Positions 19,890 through 29,488 of a stretch of DNA of 64,000 nucleotides are shown piece by piece (within the stretch, counting starts at the first letter, position 1; each line of letters starts with the position of its first letter). Under the pieces are notes generated by a model. The model made no database searches and was not told the DNA's origin. It saw only the letters and a list, made by a program, of their open reading frames with translations. The position numbers and the translations under genes are program-made. The stretch is from Nosema muscidifuracis. Lineage: Eukaryota > Microsporidia > Nosematidae. Where the stretch lies: the NCBI GenBank assembly GCA_028335825.1, contig JAIOKI010000012.1, positions 248,001 to 312,000 of the forward strand, in the 5' to 3' direction.

Positions 19890-20414
19890 TTATTTATGAT
19901 TTAATTTATTTATATTTCTAACTATATTTGATATACTCGGTATACTTTCTTCTAACAATGAAAGTTCATTATACTTCTTCTTGTTCAATATCTTATTCTT
20001 CTTAATAATTTTATAAACCATTCCAAGTATATTAACCACATCCATAGACTTACACTCCAAACACAATAAAACAATTTTATCAATAAACTTCTGTAAAACA
20101 CTTATGCTAATATTAGTATCATCAAGTACTTGTGATACAAAATACAAATTAGTAGGTAGAGATATACTGGTAATATTAATTAATAACTGATCGTAATAGT
20201 TGACAAACTGTACATCGTAATTTATCATAACAAAATACAATAATTTACTTACATTTATGTTAGAAGGATGGTCTATAAAAAGACGGGTGCATATATTTCG
20301 AGGATCACGCATCTTGTTGACGTCGTCGTAAAGATTTTTAATGAAGTCTTCCAAATCTAATGGATTAAGATTTGTGTATTTATCAAGGACTAATTCATCA
20401 AATTCATCTTCCAT
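19890..20414 (-). CDS. Hypothetical helical protein
   Basis: 174 residues, no family recognised. Acidic N-terminus (MEDEFDELVLDKY), then mostly amphipathic helices and a lysine-rich stretch (KIIKKNKILNKKKYNE). No signal peptide or membrane segment. The start is well supported by TTACCCCTCTTTAAATG on the minus strand, so it is probably an expressed core-type gene. The repeated helix pattern could be a small HEAT-like fold, but this is a guess. Confidence 0.6.
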   Translation of the reverse strand: MEDEFDELVLDKYTNLNPLDLEDFIKNLYDDVNKMRDPRNICTRLFIDHPSNINVSKLLYFVMINYDVQFVNYYDQLLINITSISLPTNLYFVSQVLDDTNISISVLQKFIDKIVLLCLECKSMDVVNILGMVYKIIKKNKILNKKKYNELSLLEESIPSISNIVRNINKLNHK

Positions 20415-20454
20415 TTAAAGAGGGGTAAGAAAATTATTATAAGAGCTTTAAATA

Positions 20455-20635
20455 AAATTTATATAGTAATTTTTATATCTAAAAAAAATTGATTATATTT
20501 ATATATAAAAAAAAATTGATTATATTTATATAAAAAAAAATTAATTATATTTGTATTCATCTTTCATATACAAAAAAATGATTATATTTATAGAGTAATC
20601 TCTTATATATAAAAAAATTAATTATATTTTTATAT
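20455..20635. repeat. A/T-rich tandem repeats
   Basis: AAAAAATTGATTATATTTAT-type units of about 30 bases, some four to six copies, in the spacer 20415-20867. Confidence 0.6.
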
Positions 20636-20773
20636 ATGGATAAAGATCTTGTAAGATATTCAATTCAAAATACTTTAACAATAAAAAAATTCAAAGACAT
20701 ATTTGTAGATATTATGACATTTTTAAGAGTTATTTTTATATGTGTATTAATTTTTAATATGAATATTTATTAA
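20636..20773 (+). CDS. Possible 45-residue single-membrane-segment protein
   Basis: Encodes 45 residues: a polar front with KDLVRYSIQNTLTIKKFKD, then a hydrophobic C-terminal segment (IMTFLRVIFICVLIFNMNIY). That layout is shared by small tail-anchored subunits of membrane complexes. There is no C-run upstream, and in DNA this A/T-rich such frames can arise by chance. No family recognised. Confidence 0.3.
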   Translation: MDKDLVRYSIQNTLTIKKFKDIFVDIMTFLRVIFICVLIFNMNIY

Positions 20774-20867
20774 TGATTTATTTATATGAAAAAAAATATG
20801 CATTCTTTTACACCTTTGTTATATTAATAACGGTTAAATTAAATTTAAAAATAAAGTTAAATATATT

Positions 20868-21476
20868 TTAATTTTCTTTAATAACTTCTATATTCATTTT
20901 ATAATCCTTACCACTAAAATATCCATGTTCTATCACTCCACTAATACTTCTACACTTATCTAAAAGTTTTTTATCCATCTTAATATCAAATATAAAATTA
21001 CCTAAGTCTGTAACTACTGGACCATATTTCTTAGTAGAACTTCTTAAAGAAAAATTTATTTGATGATCTGTCATTAATCTACTAAAATACTTGACACTAG
21101 ATGGAATAATTTCAATGGGAACATAGCATTCATCAAGTACTTTTCTAAATTTGTGATCCTGTACTATAATAAGTACCATACTAGCCATTGAACATAATAA
21201 CTTCTCTGTAGTGAGAGACCCACCTTTCCCTTTTATCATGTTACCTTCGGAATCAAAGTAGTCACATCCGTCTATGTATAAATCAATACTATCTACTGTT
21301 TCTATAGGAACTATCTTAAAATTATAACTTATTAAGGATAATGTAGTCTGATAGCTTGATGATACGTATGTCTTAGAAGGATCTAAATATTTAATAATTG
21401 ATGATACAGTACGACCTGTACCTATTCCTATAATATTCTTGTTTTTTAGTGATTGTCTTATTCTTGATTTCAACAT
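20868..21476 (-). CDS. RPI1: Ribose-5-phosphate isomerase A
   Basis: 202 residues, slightly shorter than typical RpiA/RKI1 (about 220-260). Motifs: GIGTGRTVSS (17-26), SSSYQTTLSL, YIDGCDYFD (67-75; DGADEVD in the family, both catalytic aspartates kept), MIKGKGGSLTTEK (80-92, keeping the active lysine and glutamate), VPIEIIPSS and PVVTDLGNFIFD, then SGVIEHGYF. It interconverts ribose 5-phosphate and ribulose 5-phosphate in the cytosolic pentose phosphate pathway. No C-run is seen directly upstream of the ATG. It is separated from PFK by two genes. Confidence 0.92.
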   Translation of the reverse strand: MLKSRIRQSLKNKNIIGIGTGRTVSSIIKYLDPSKTYVSSSYQTTLSLISYNFKIVPIETVDSIDLYIDGCDYFDSEGNMIKGKGGSLTTEKLLCSMASMVLIIVQDHKFRKVLDECYVPIEIIPSSVKYFSRLMTDHQINFSLRSSTKKYGPVVTDLGNFIFDIKMDKKLLDKCRSISGVIEHGYFSGKDYKMNIEVIKEN

Positions 21477-21632
21477 AATATTAAATAAACTGAATTTAAT
21501 TTACATAATAAGAAAAAAATAAGGAGAAATGAGAATGAGTGAAGTAAAAGGAGATTTTAAATTAAAAAATAATAAAAAATATGATTTTAAAATTCAAAGA
21601 TAAATTTATTATTTTATGTATACTTAATAAAT

Positions 21633-21872
21633 TTAATTTATTTTTTTATCTTTCGTATGTCTTACTACATCAAAGTTGAGTTGAGGAGAATCTGTTTGTA
21701 CGATAATACTAACATTAAATTCGTTATTATTCTTCCGTGCCATTTCATAAATAGCTTTATCAACCACAATCTGAAATATAATTTTATCTTGATTATCTGT
21801 AAGTGGTATATTAAACTTTTGTGAGTTTGTTACTTGTTTTATATTCGAAACATCTTTTTTTTCTGACTTCAT
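21633..21872 (-). CDS. Hypothetical protein, possibly 3' part of a longer frameshifted gene
   Basis: 79 residues from the ATG at 21872, no family recognised. A second frame, 21811-22023 on the same strand, overlaps it at the 5' side in another phase, has no ATG and reads smoothly into this region (NISYWILYRVNKYFLKTIQI). The switch lies near an eight-T run at about 21853-21860. Either the 79-residue protein stands alone, or a longer gene is split by a one-base change or a sequencing error in that run. Confidence 0.4.
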   Translation of the reverse strand: MKSEKKDVSNIKQVTNSQKFNIPLTDNQDKIIFQIVVDKAIYEMARKNNNEFNVSIIVQTDSPQLNFDVVRHTKDKKIN

Positions 21873-22023
21873 TCTGAGATATCTGAATGGTTTTTAAGAA
21901 ATATTTATTAACCCTATACAGTATCCAATAAGAAATATTTCCTGGAGTAATAGTAAGAGACAAATCATAAATATTAGAAAAATTATTGGATTCATAACTT
22001 GATTTATCAATTATGTTATTCAA

Positions 22024-22761
22024 AATGAAAGTTAGAAATATATTCTTGGTAGATTATTAAAAATCAAACACAAATTAATTTTTAAAACAAAAAATATAAA
22101 TATTATTAATTATAATTTAATTAATCTAAGAAGGTAGATTAAAAATGTATTTTTATTGATTTGTTGTAAAATTTAACAAATAAAAAACGATATTTTTATA
22201 TTGATTGGTACAGTGGAATACAAACTTAAGAAATAATGGAAATTTATGATTTATAAAAATTAAGCCATATTTATTTACTAAATTAAAAAAATAAACAACT
22301 TATTTGTGTGCATTTAACAAATTTGATTTAAATTGACGTTTATCATTTAAATTTTAGATTTATATTAGAAATGATTATTTTTCAATCATATGTGATGAGT
22401 CAAATATTCTATAAACTAATCAATGATGTAAATGAACTACAAAAAATGCTGTATTTTTGACTATTATATGAATATAAAAGTCTTTATATATAAATTAAAA
22501 TCCGAATAATTTATTATTTAATGAAATATAAATCGATTTACTTAGGGAAACTCTAAGAAAAATCATTAATTAATTTAAAGTTAGAAATTGAAACATATCT
22601 TAAGAAATAATTTATTATTTTATAATTTACGTTATTGTTAATAGTTTTATTTGTATTAGTGTCAGACATCCTAAAAACTAGGGTTCTTTTTATAAAATAT
22701 TTAAAATATCAACAGTTATAATTATAAAAAATACATTTTATTAAATTAATATTTATTGATA
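22024..22761. other. A/T-rich spacer with one short C-run-led frame
   Basis: No sizeable gene. The only feature noticed is the short minus-strand frame at 22553-22669. The rest is A/T-rich sequence without clear repeats. Confidence 0.4.
22553..22669 (-). CDS. Possible 38-residue ORF with CCC start motif
   Basis: Its ATG at 22669 is preceded by GAACCCTAGTTTTTAGG on the minus strand, the spacing seen at annotated genes. It encodes a polar N-terminus (MSDTNTNKTINNN) and a short tail, no family. It may be a small gene or the front of a decayed one; the C-run is the only support. Confidence 0.3.
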   Translation of the reverse strand: MSDTNTNKTINNNVNYKIINYFLRYVSISNFKLINDFS

Positions 22762-24312
22762 CTATTCTAAGTAACTAAATGATATTTTTTCTATCTTTCC
22801 TTCTTTGTCATTTGTTGCGAAGAATTCTTGTAACCTAGGCATATTCATAAATTCTTCTTTCCATTCTCTTTTAAAATCACAATTAATAAACGTAATATCT
22901 TCTAATGTTTCGATTTTCTTAATTTGATTGATAATTTTAGGTGTTAGTTTAATACCTTGAAAATTCAGTATTTTTAATTTAGGTATATCCAGATTAAATT
23001 CTAGTTGATTATCAAATACTAAAGAATCTTTAATAATCAGTGTTTCTAAACATTTTAGGTTTGAAATATTGCTAAGATCACATCCTCTTAAATCACAGTT
23101 TTTAATATGAAGATCGGTAAAATGAGTATATTGGCTAAAAAAATTGAAAAAATCGGGGTTAAATTTAGAATTTGTAGCTACGAATGAATGTCTACTAGAT
23201 TTGTTGGTTAAATGACTCATATAAGGAAACAAATTATCTAAATCAGATTCAAAATGGCAACCAAAAAATTCTATTTTTGATAAAGTAGATGACATCAGCA
23301 CACAAAAAATATCAATATTAGATATTTTTTTATTGTACAAACAAATTTCATTGAGTTTTTTCATTTTAGAAATTTCTATTAAATTTTTAGTTTCAAGATT
23401 TGTATTATTAAATCCCAATACTTCTATACTTTTTATATTGTATAGCGTATTATATTCTTTCTCTGTTAAGATACATAAATTAAATTCCAATTCTATAATG
23501 AGATTTCTTTCCTGTAATCTTTCAAGGATATTAGAGTATCTATCAGGTACAGGTAGTGATGTTACTTCATCAATTAAATCAAAAACAATAATATCTACTA
23601 AATAATTATCATAAAAATTTTCTATTACATATATATCTTCAAATCCTAAAACATTACCAAACCACGTAATTATTTTCATATGTTTTCTTTCTTGATCAAA
23701 ATTATTGAAATGTTTGTAATAAGAAATTCTTACTTCTTTCAAATCTAACCAATCTTGTCCTTCATATATTGTAATATAAGCATTTTTTTTTTCAATTCTT
23801 ATACAAAAATTTTTATCTACCAATCTTAAATAATTTTCAAATAATTTTTCTAATACATTTTTATAAACTTGTAATTCTTCTATATCTTTATCAGTTAAAG
23901 TAAGATTATTATTAAATATATTGTATTTAATTATTTTCGATATAATTTCAAAAATTTTACTATCGTCTAACTTTAAAAAATTAATTAATCTAATTAGGCC
24001 AATTAACGATTTGAAATTAAGATGATAGACTTCAATTAAATTTAGTTTCTTCAGAAAATCGGAATATCCTTCAGTATAACAATAAATGATTTCATACAAA
24101 AGATCGAAATATAATTTAGATGTATCCAATAAATTATCATTATTTAAATATTCAAATATTATCTCAGAATTTTTAATTAACAAATTTGAAGACTTATAAT
24201 TTCCTATCAACCCGTCTCTAAATTTTATTTTTAAGATCTTATTATCTAATTCAGTATCTTCACATCTTTGTTCAATAAACCATATAAAAACATAAGCAAA
24301 TAATTTTAACAT
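22762..24312 (-). CDS. BTB/Skp1-like plus leucine-rich-repeat protein (LRR family member 1)
   Basis: 516 residues. A hydrophobic start (MLKLFAYVFIWFIEQ) may be a signal peptide. Residues about 25-135 have the order of a BTB/Skp1 fold: ILKIKFRDG, a buried SSNLLIKNSEIIFEYL, an acidic loop, then helices. Residues about 285-510 carry irregular leucine-rich repeats (KCLETLIIKDS, PKLKILNFQGI, ETLEDITFINCDF). The start follows ACCCTCTATG. The neighbour at 24631 has the same layout with about the same length but low identity. LRR families with signal peptides are expanded in some microsporidia. Function unknown; if the signal is real it is secreted, otherwise BTB-LRR architecture would suit a ubiquitin-ligase adaptor. 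Confidence 0.65.
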   Translation of the reverse strand: MLKLFAYVFIWFIEQRCEDTELDNKILKIKFRDGLIGNYKSSNLLIKNSEIIFEYLNNDNLLDTSKLYFDLLYEIIYCYTEGYSDFLKKLNLIEVYHLNFKSLIGLIRLINFLKLDDSKIFEIISKIIKYNIFNNNLTLTDKDIEELQVYKNVLEKLFENYLRLVDKNFCIRIEKKNAYITIYEGQDWLDLKEVRISYYKHFNNFDQERKHMKIITWFGNVLGFEDIYVIENFYDNYLVDIIVFDLIDEVTSLPVPDRYSNILERLQERNLIIELEFNLCILTEKEYNTLYNIKSIEVLGFNNTNLETKNLIEISKMKKLNEICLYNKKISNIDIFCVLMSSTLSKIEFFGCHFESDLDNLFPYMSHLTNKSSRHSFVATNSKFNPDFFNFFSQYTHFTDLHIKNCDLRGCDLSNISNLKCLETLIIKDSLVFDNQLEFNLDIPKLKILNFQGIKLTPKIINQIKKIETLEDITFINCDFKREWKEEFMNMPRLQEFFATNDKEGKIEKISFSYLE

Positions 24313-24630
24313 AGAGGGTTACTAAAAAAGTTTAAAAATAAAAAAAAGCAATTTTTTAATTTTCTTTTTTAGTATTTCGAAGAGTTTAATTAATTTTTGA
24401 ATATTAAATATTTTTCTAAATTTTTTCAAAAAGGTTAATTAAAAGTTTTTAGTAAATTACTAAAAAATAAAGTTAAAAAATGATATTTTTATAATATCTA
24501 AAAAATAAAGTTAAAAAAATGATATTTTTATAATATTTAAGAAGTATAGGAAATGATTAATATTTATAATAATTTTATTTTTATATCGTTAGGAATTTTA
24601 TTTAATTATTTTTCATTAATAAAAAATACT
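24313..24630. repeat. Spacer with short tandem repeat
   Basis: A 36-base unit containing AAAAAATAAAGTTAAAAA and TGATATTTTTATAATAT occurs twice at about 24460-24540. Nothing else seen. Confidence 0.55.
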
Positions 24631-26145
24631 TTAATTTAAGTCAGTTATTATTCTAATGTATGTATTAGTAAATAATGATTTTAGTTTTATACTATCAACT
24701 TTTGGATTGTTTTTTATAAAGAGAAATTTCAATAAAGGCATTTTTTTAAATTCATATAAAAATATAATTTCTAAATTACAATCATTAATACGAAGTTCTA
24801 CAAGAGAATGAAGTTTTTTAAATTGTTCTAATATATGAGAATTTAGTTTAGTTCCTGATATATCTAGATAATTCAATTCAGGTAAGTTAATTTCAAAATT
24901 TAATTTATCTGATGATATGTAACTTTTATTAAATAGTAGACTTTTTAATTTTTCTAATCTAAAAATATAACTAACATTACATTCACTAATATCACATTTA
25001 AAAAACATAATCTTTGATATATCAGTACGATTTTCAAAAATCTTAAAATAATCAAAATCAAATTTACTTTCAACAGCTTTGAATGATATTTTAGATTTTT
25101 TCTTTTCGAAATATTTTTCTAATACTTCTATAGATTTAAAGTGACAATTTTTATAACAAATTTGTTTTAAAGTAGAAATTTCCATCATATAATATAAATC
25201 AAAAGAAGATATTTCTGTATTCAAGATATTTAAATCTGATAAAATTTTTAAATTACATATTTTTTTAAGATTAATATTTTGAAAATTTATACCTGATAAT
25301 GTTAGCATTTTAAGATTCGTTATATTGAATATTATATCAAATTCTATATTTGTTAAAAAACAATTTATAATTTTAAGTGAATAAATTGAATTTCTCTTTT
25401 GGATATCAGTAAGAATACTAAAATATCTATTTTCTTTATAAACAGATTCTTCTTCATCAAATAAAATGAAATTTATAATTGAATGATAAGTAAATTTTTC
25501 AATTTTCAATAATTCATTATACTTTAATACTTTTCCAAACCACATTATCGTTAAATAAAGTTTAGTTTCATCGTTTAATTTATCAGAATATTTAATCGAA
25601 AAAAAGTTTATATTGTATGTTATTATTGTCATATAAGATACATCTAACCAATTCTTATTTTTTTCGTATAAATAAACTCTTTTGTTGTCAATCATCATAA
25701 CAAAGTTTTTATTTAAAATTCTGAAACATTCATAAAATAATTTATCAATTACATAATTATAATATTGTAAAATTTCTATCTCTTTATCTGTAAAGAATGA
25801 ATCTTTAAGAATAATATCTTTAATTATTTTTGATGCTAATGATTTATATATATATTTATCATTTTCTTCTATCATTAGAAAATCAATAAGAGAAATTATA
25901 TCTATTAATATATCAGTATCAAGAGATAAATCATTTTTATAGGTCATAAGTTTATAAACATAATCGAATACATCTTTATCATAATCTTTTAATACTATTA
26001 AATTTGAATCGTTCCAATTTTCAAGATCAACACGTATTCTTTCAGATTTTTGTATCAAAGGATTTGATTTAGCATATCTAGAAACTTTATCGTTATGAAA
26101 AATTATCCTTACTGTTTTCTCTTTAACAATTTTTTCTATAAACAA
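24631..26145 (-). CDS. BTB/Skp1-like plus leucine-rich-repeat protein (LRR family member 2), start unclear
   Basis: The open frame is about 504 codons. The front (EKTVRIIFHND, SNPLIQKSERIRVDL, IVLKDYDKDVFDYVYKLM) fits a BTB/Skp1-like fold; the back (about 265-500) has leucine-rich repeats such as TNLKMLTLSGINF and PELNYLDISGTKL. It aligns in layout with the gene at 22762. There is no ATG near the expected N-terminus: the first in-frame ATG is about 66 codons in, and no C-run precedes the frame. The hydrophobic start of its neighbour is also missing. Either the true start was lost (early pseudogene), or a small upstream exon or an indel is involved. Confidence 0.55.
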   Translation of the reverse strand: MFIEKIVKEKTVRIIFHNDKVSRYAKSNPLIQKSERIRVDLENWNDSNLIVLKDYDKDVFDYVYKLMTYKNDLSLDTDILIDIISLIDFLMIEENDKYIYKSLASKIIKDIILKDSFFTDKEIEILQYYNYVIDKLFYECFRILNKNFVMMIDNKRVYLYEKNKNWLDVSYMTIITYNINFFSIKYSDKLNDETKLYLTIMWFGKVLKYNELLKIEKFTYHSIINFILFDEEESVYKENRYFSILTDIQKRNSIYSLKIINCFLTNIEFDIIFNITNLKMLTLSGINFQNINLKKICNLKILSDLNILNTEISSFDLYYMMEISTLKQICYKNCHFKSIEVLEKYFEKKKSKISFKAVESKFDFDYFKIFENRTDISKIMFFKCDISECNVSYIFRLEKLKSLLFNKSYISSDKLNFEINLPELNYLDISGTKLNSHILEQFKKLHSLVELRINDCNLEIIFLYEFKKMPLLKFLFIKNNPKVDSIKLKSLFTNTYIRIITDLN

Positions 26146-28141
26146 CCAATTTTGATTATAAATTCAATATATTGGAATCAAAACATAATTCAAGAGAGTG
26201 TAAATTAACATTAATATTGGAATTATAATTTTTTTTAAATACTTTTTTTTTAATTTAAAATGGAGGTAAACGAACACAACTTAATTTAGTCAATAAAATT
26301 TATATTGACATTGTAAACAAGTTATATGTATTAAAAATAATAAATATTTCTAATTATTAATTTTCTTTACTATTGGTGACTAATAAGATAAAATAATGAC
26401 GAAAAAAATGAAATTTATATTTGGAGGGAATTTTACGTTTAATAAAAATTTTATCATATTTCTAAGTTTAAAGGAATTAATTACCAATAATAAAATAATC
26501 TAATAAACTTATTAAGTAGATTATTGTTATAGATTTTATATTAAATTAATGAAACTATTATACAGTCATAAAAAACAATAACTAAAATAACTGAAATATT
26601 TTATAACTATGTTTGAAGGTTTACTAAAGAAGAAGACTAATAAAAAACAATATTATTTGATAGTATTTTAAATATTAGTGTTTACCTGCTAAAAGATACA
26701 ACAAAAAAGACAAGTAAAATAGAAAAGAATAATTTTAAGATATTTTTTTTAATAAATTATATTGAAGAAATCTAAAATAAATTGAGTTTTGATAATGACA
26801 TAGAATAAAAAAACTTCAACCAGATTTGATAAAGAATATAAATTATTTTATTATTAAACGTTGAATATTTTATATAAATTTTTTTTGTATGAATTTGCTA
26901 GTAAAAAACTACTTCAAAAAAGCTTCAAAAAGCATTTATTTAATTTTAAGCACGATTTCTGAATGTTAAAATGAATTTGTGATTACCATTAATTAGATAT
27001 GTGGTATATATAATTGGAAAAATGTGATAAGATTAAATAATTGTAATTCTATAATAAAAATTATGAAAGAAACATAGTATTTAAATGATTTTATCAATTT
27101 AAATTAAAATATTTATAAAAATTATATTATTGATATTTTTTACTTTATATTTTAAGAAAAAATATACTAGAATCTAATAAAATGATTGATATTAACACCT
27201 AATAATAAAGTACATTCCTGTTTTAATCAGAAAAACTTTAACTAGTATATCTAAAAAGTTTATTTTTAACATCTTACAATAAATTACATTCCTGTTTTAA
27301 TCAGAAAAACTTAAGCTATTATATTATAAACAAAAGTTTTACAATTATTATAAAATGAATCATAATTACTTATTTTTTTATTAAACACTTAAAATCGAAT
27401 TATTTCATAATTTAATTGTATTTTGAAGATTAATTAACAATATCATAAGTAAATTTAATGTAATTTTAATTATAAAAACGAATGTTTGATTAATCATTAA
27501 AGATAAAATATTACTTTTTCTAAGATTCTTATACATCATGAAATGATTCATATTTTTTTTGTTCGACAGTTAAATATTTTTAAAAATTAAAATATTCAAA
27601 AATCAGTATAAAAATATCAAATAAAATTTTTATGAAGTTTAACGAGTGTGGGTATTTTCAGTGGTAATCATAGCATAACAAAAAATAAAAAAATAATTAG
27701 TTATTTTTTAAATATACTAATATTTCATATTAAAACTTTCCTCTTTTTCATAGTATCCTGAGAAAAGTAATTTTATCAAATAAATATTGCAATGAAGTTT
27801 ATTTATTTCTCTTAGTAAATGTTTGTAAAAAATTTATCATTTATATTAACTCGTATCGAAATATTAATATACATAAAGTGAATTGCCAAAAGAAGACTTA
27901 TTTTTCTTTAAAAATACTTTGTATTTCGAAAAAGATTCTATACGAGCACATATTGAACTTAAAGATCTCTTCTTATTCCTTAGAAAAAATTTAGTATGTA
28001 GTTTTATATAAACAATGTACTCAATGAGTCAGTTTTTAATAAATTATTAAATTAAATTTTAAACAAACAAATATTATGATAGATAAAATTTTTATAAAAT
28101 ATTAAAATACACAAAACATAAGAATAATTTTTTTTAGTAGA
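26146..28141. other. Long gene-free A/T-rich region
   Basis: About 2 kb without a convincing gene on either strand, marking the change from compact core genes to sparse sequence. It holds one duplicated segment (27209-27315) and nothing else recognised. Confidence 0.6.
27209..27315. repeat. Direct repeat, 74-base spacing
   Basis: TACATTCCTGTTTTAATCAG followed by AAAAACTT occurs at 27211 and 27285, nearly identical. It is more G/C-rich than its surroundings. Confidence 0.7.
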
Positions 28142-29488
28142 CTAAATGTTTAATTGTTGATTTTCGGCAGATTTAGCTCTCTTATTTTTCTTCCTATTTT
28201 GAATAAACTTATAGAAACCAATTAACAAAACTCCAATAAATCCACCTATACTTCCAATAACTTCCATATATTCCATTGTATCATAATTCGAACCTTCAAT
28301 AGCTCCAGATATAGCATTTTCATTTAAACATTTAATTAAATTATCTTCGACATTAATAAATTTTTCGTTTCCTGTAAAATTTTTTGGATCAAATGTATCA
28401 ACTTGCGAATTTATAATACTGCCTGAAAAATCTTCCAATTTTGAAATATCTTCTTGAAAAAGATTAGAATGACTTTTATCTGCAAGGTAGTTTACATTAA
28501 TATCCGATCCTATATAAATATATGGATTTTCACCGTTTATCAAATTGTCCTTATTTTCCTCTGTAGAAACAATTTCTCTTTTATTTCTTGTCATATCATA
28601 ATCGATTGTGTCATATTTAAATGACTCATCTTTTAAATCATTATTATACAAATCTTTTATACCATCAAACTTATATAAATTTTCAACAAATTTAGTATTA
28701 GGCATATCGTAAATAGATTCAATCACCTCATTATTAGTATCAAAATCCTTATTTTCAGTTTTCAAATTAATATCCATTTCTAATTTAGGAGGATTAATAG
28801 TACTAAATAAATAATTAGCATCACCAGTATTTTTTACTTTATCAAAATCCTTATTTTCATTTTTCAAATTATTATCCATTTCTAATTTAGGGGGATTAAT
28901 GGTACTAAATAAATAATTAGCATCACCAGTATTGTTTACTTTATCAAAATCCTTATTTTCAGTTTCCAGACTAATGTTCATCTCTAATTTAGGAGGATTA
29001 ATAGTACTGGATAAATAGTTAGTATCACCAGTATTATTTACTTTATCAGCATTCTGACATATAAGCTCTTCACGTTTTCCTTCTACATTCAAAACTTCCC
29101 TTATAATCTTATTACGACCACATATTCGATTATAAGTATTTAAATGGTTTTCAAACATTCTACGACTCATCTTATCATTACATGTAAATACAATTCCTTC
29201 ATTGTTTTTAGATATAGTAAAACTATTTTCTTTACCTGGTTCGTAATCTAGTATGTATGATCCTTCACAACAATCCCATAGAGATGTATTAATAGTTATT
29301 TGATTCCAGCATTTAATAATTTCGCTGCATTTAACTTCTTCATCAGTACACTTATCTTTATATGATTTCTTACATTTTTCATTATTAGACTCTGTACAAT
29401 TACTATTATTCACAATACAATAATCATTTTTAGATTTTTCATATATTTCGCACTTTTTACTTGCTAGTATTATTGATATAAAAAACAT
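28142..29488 (-). CDS. Type I membrane protein, Cys-rich ectodomain with three 34-residue repeats
   Basis: 448 residues, no family recognised. Features in order: a short signal-like start (MFFISIILASKKC), a region with about 14 cysteines (12-144) suggesting disulphide bonds, three tandem repeats of 34 residues (148-181, 182-215, 216-249; core NTGDANYLFSTINPPKLEMD), an acidic stretch containing a TRNKREI basic site, one membrane segment (VIGSIGGFIGVLLIGFY, about 410-426) and a short basic tail. This is the layout of a surface protein with a cytosolic anchor. The start follows AACCCTTTTAAATG. Repeat units are nearly identical in DNA, so copy number may vary between strains. Confidence 0.75.
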   Translation of the reverse strand: MFFISIILASKKCEIYEKSKNDYCIVNNSNCTESNNEKCKKSYKDKCTDEEVKCSEIIKCWNQITINTSLWDCCEGSYILDYEPGKENSFTISKNNEGIVFTCNDKMSRRMFENHLNTYNRICGRNKIIREVLNVEGKREELICQNADKVNNTGDTNYLSSTINPPKLEMNISLETENKDFDKVNNTGDANYLFSTINPPKLEMDNNLKNENKDFDKVKNTGDANYLFSTINPPKLEMDINLKTENKDFDTNNEVIESIYDMPNTKFVENLYKFDGIKDLYNNDLKDESFKYDTIDYDMTRNKREIVSTEENKDNLINGENPYIYIGSDINVNYLADKSHSNLFQEDISKLEDFSGSIINSQVDTFDPKNFTGNEKFINVEDNLIKCLNENAISGAIEGSNYDTMEYMEVIGSIGGFIGVLLIGFYKFIQNRKKNKRAKSAENQQLNI

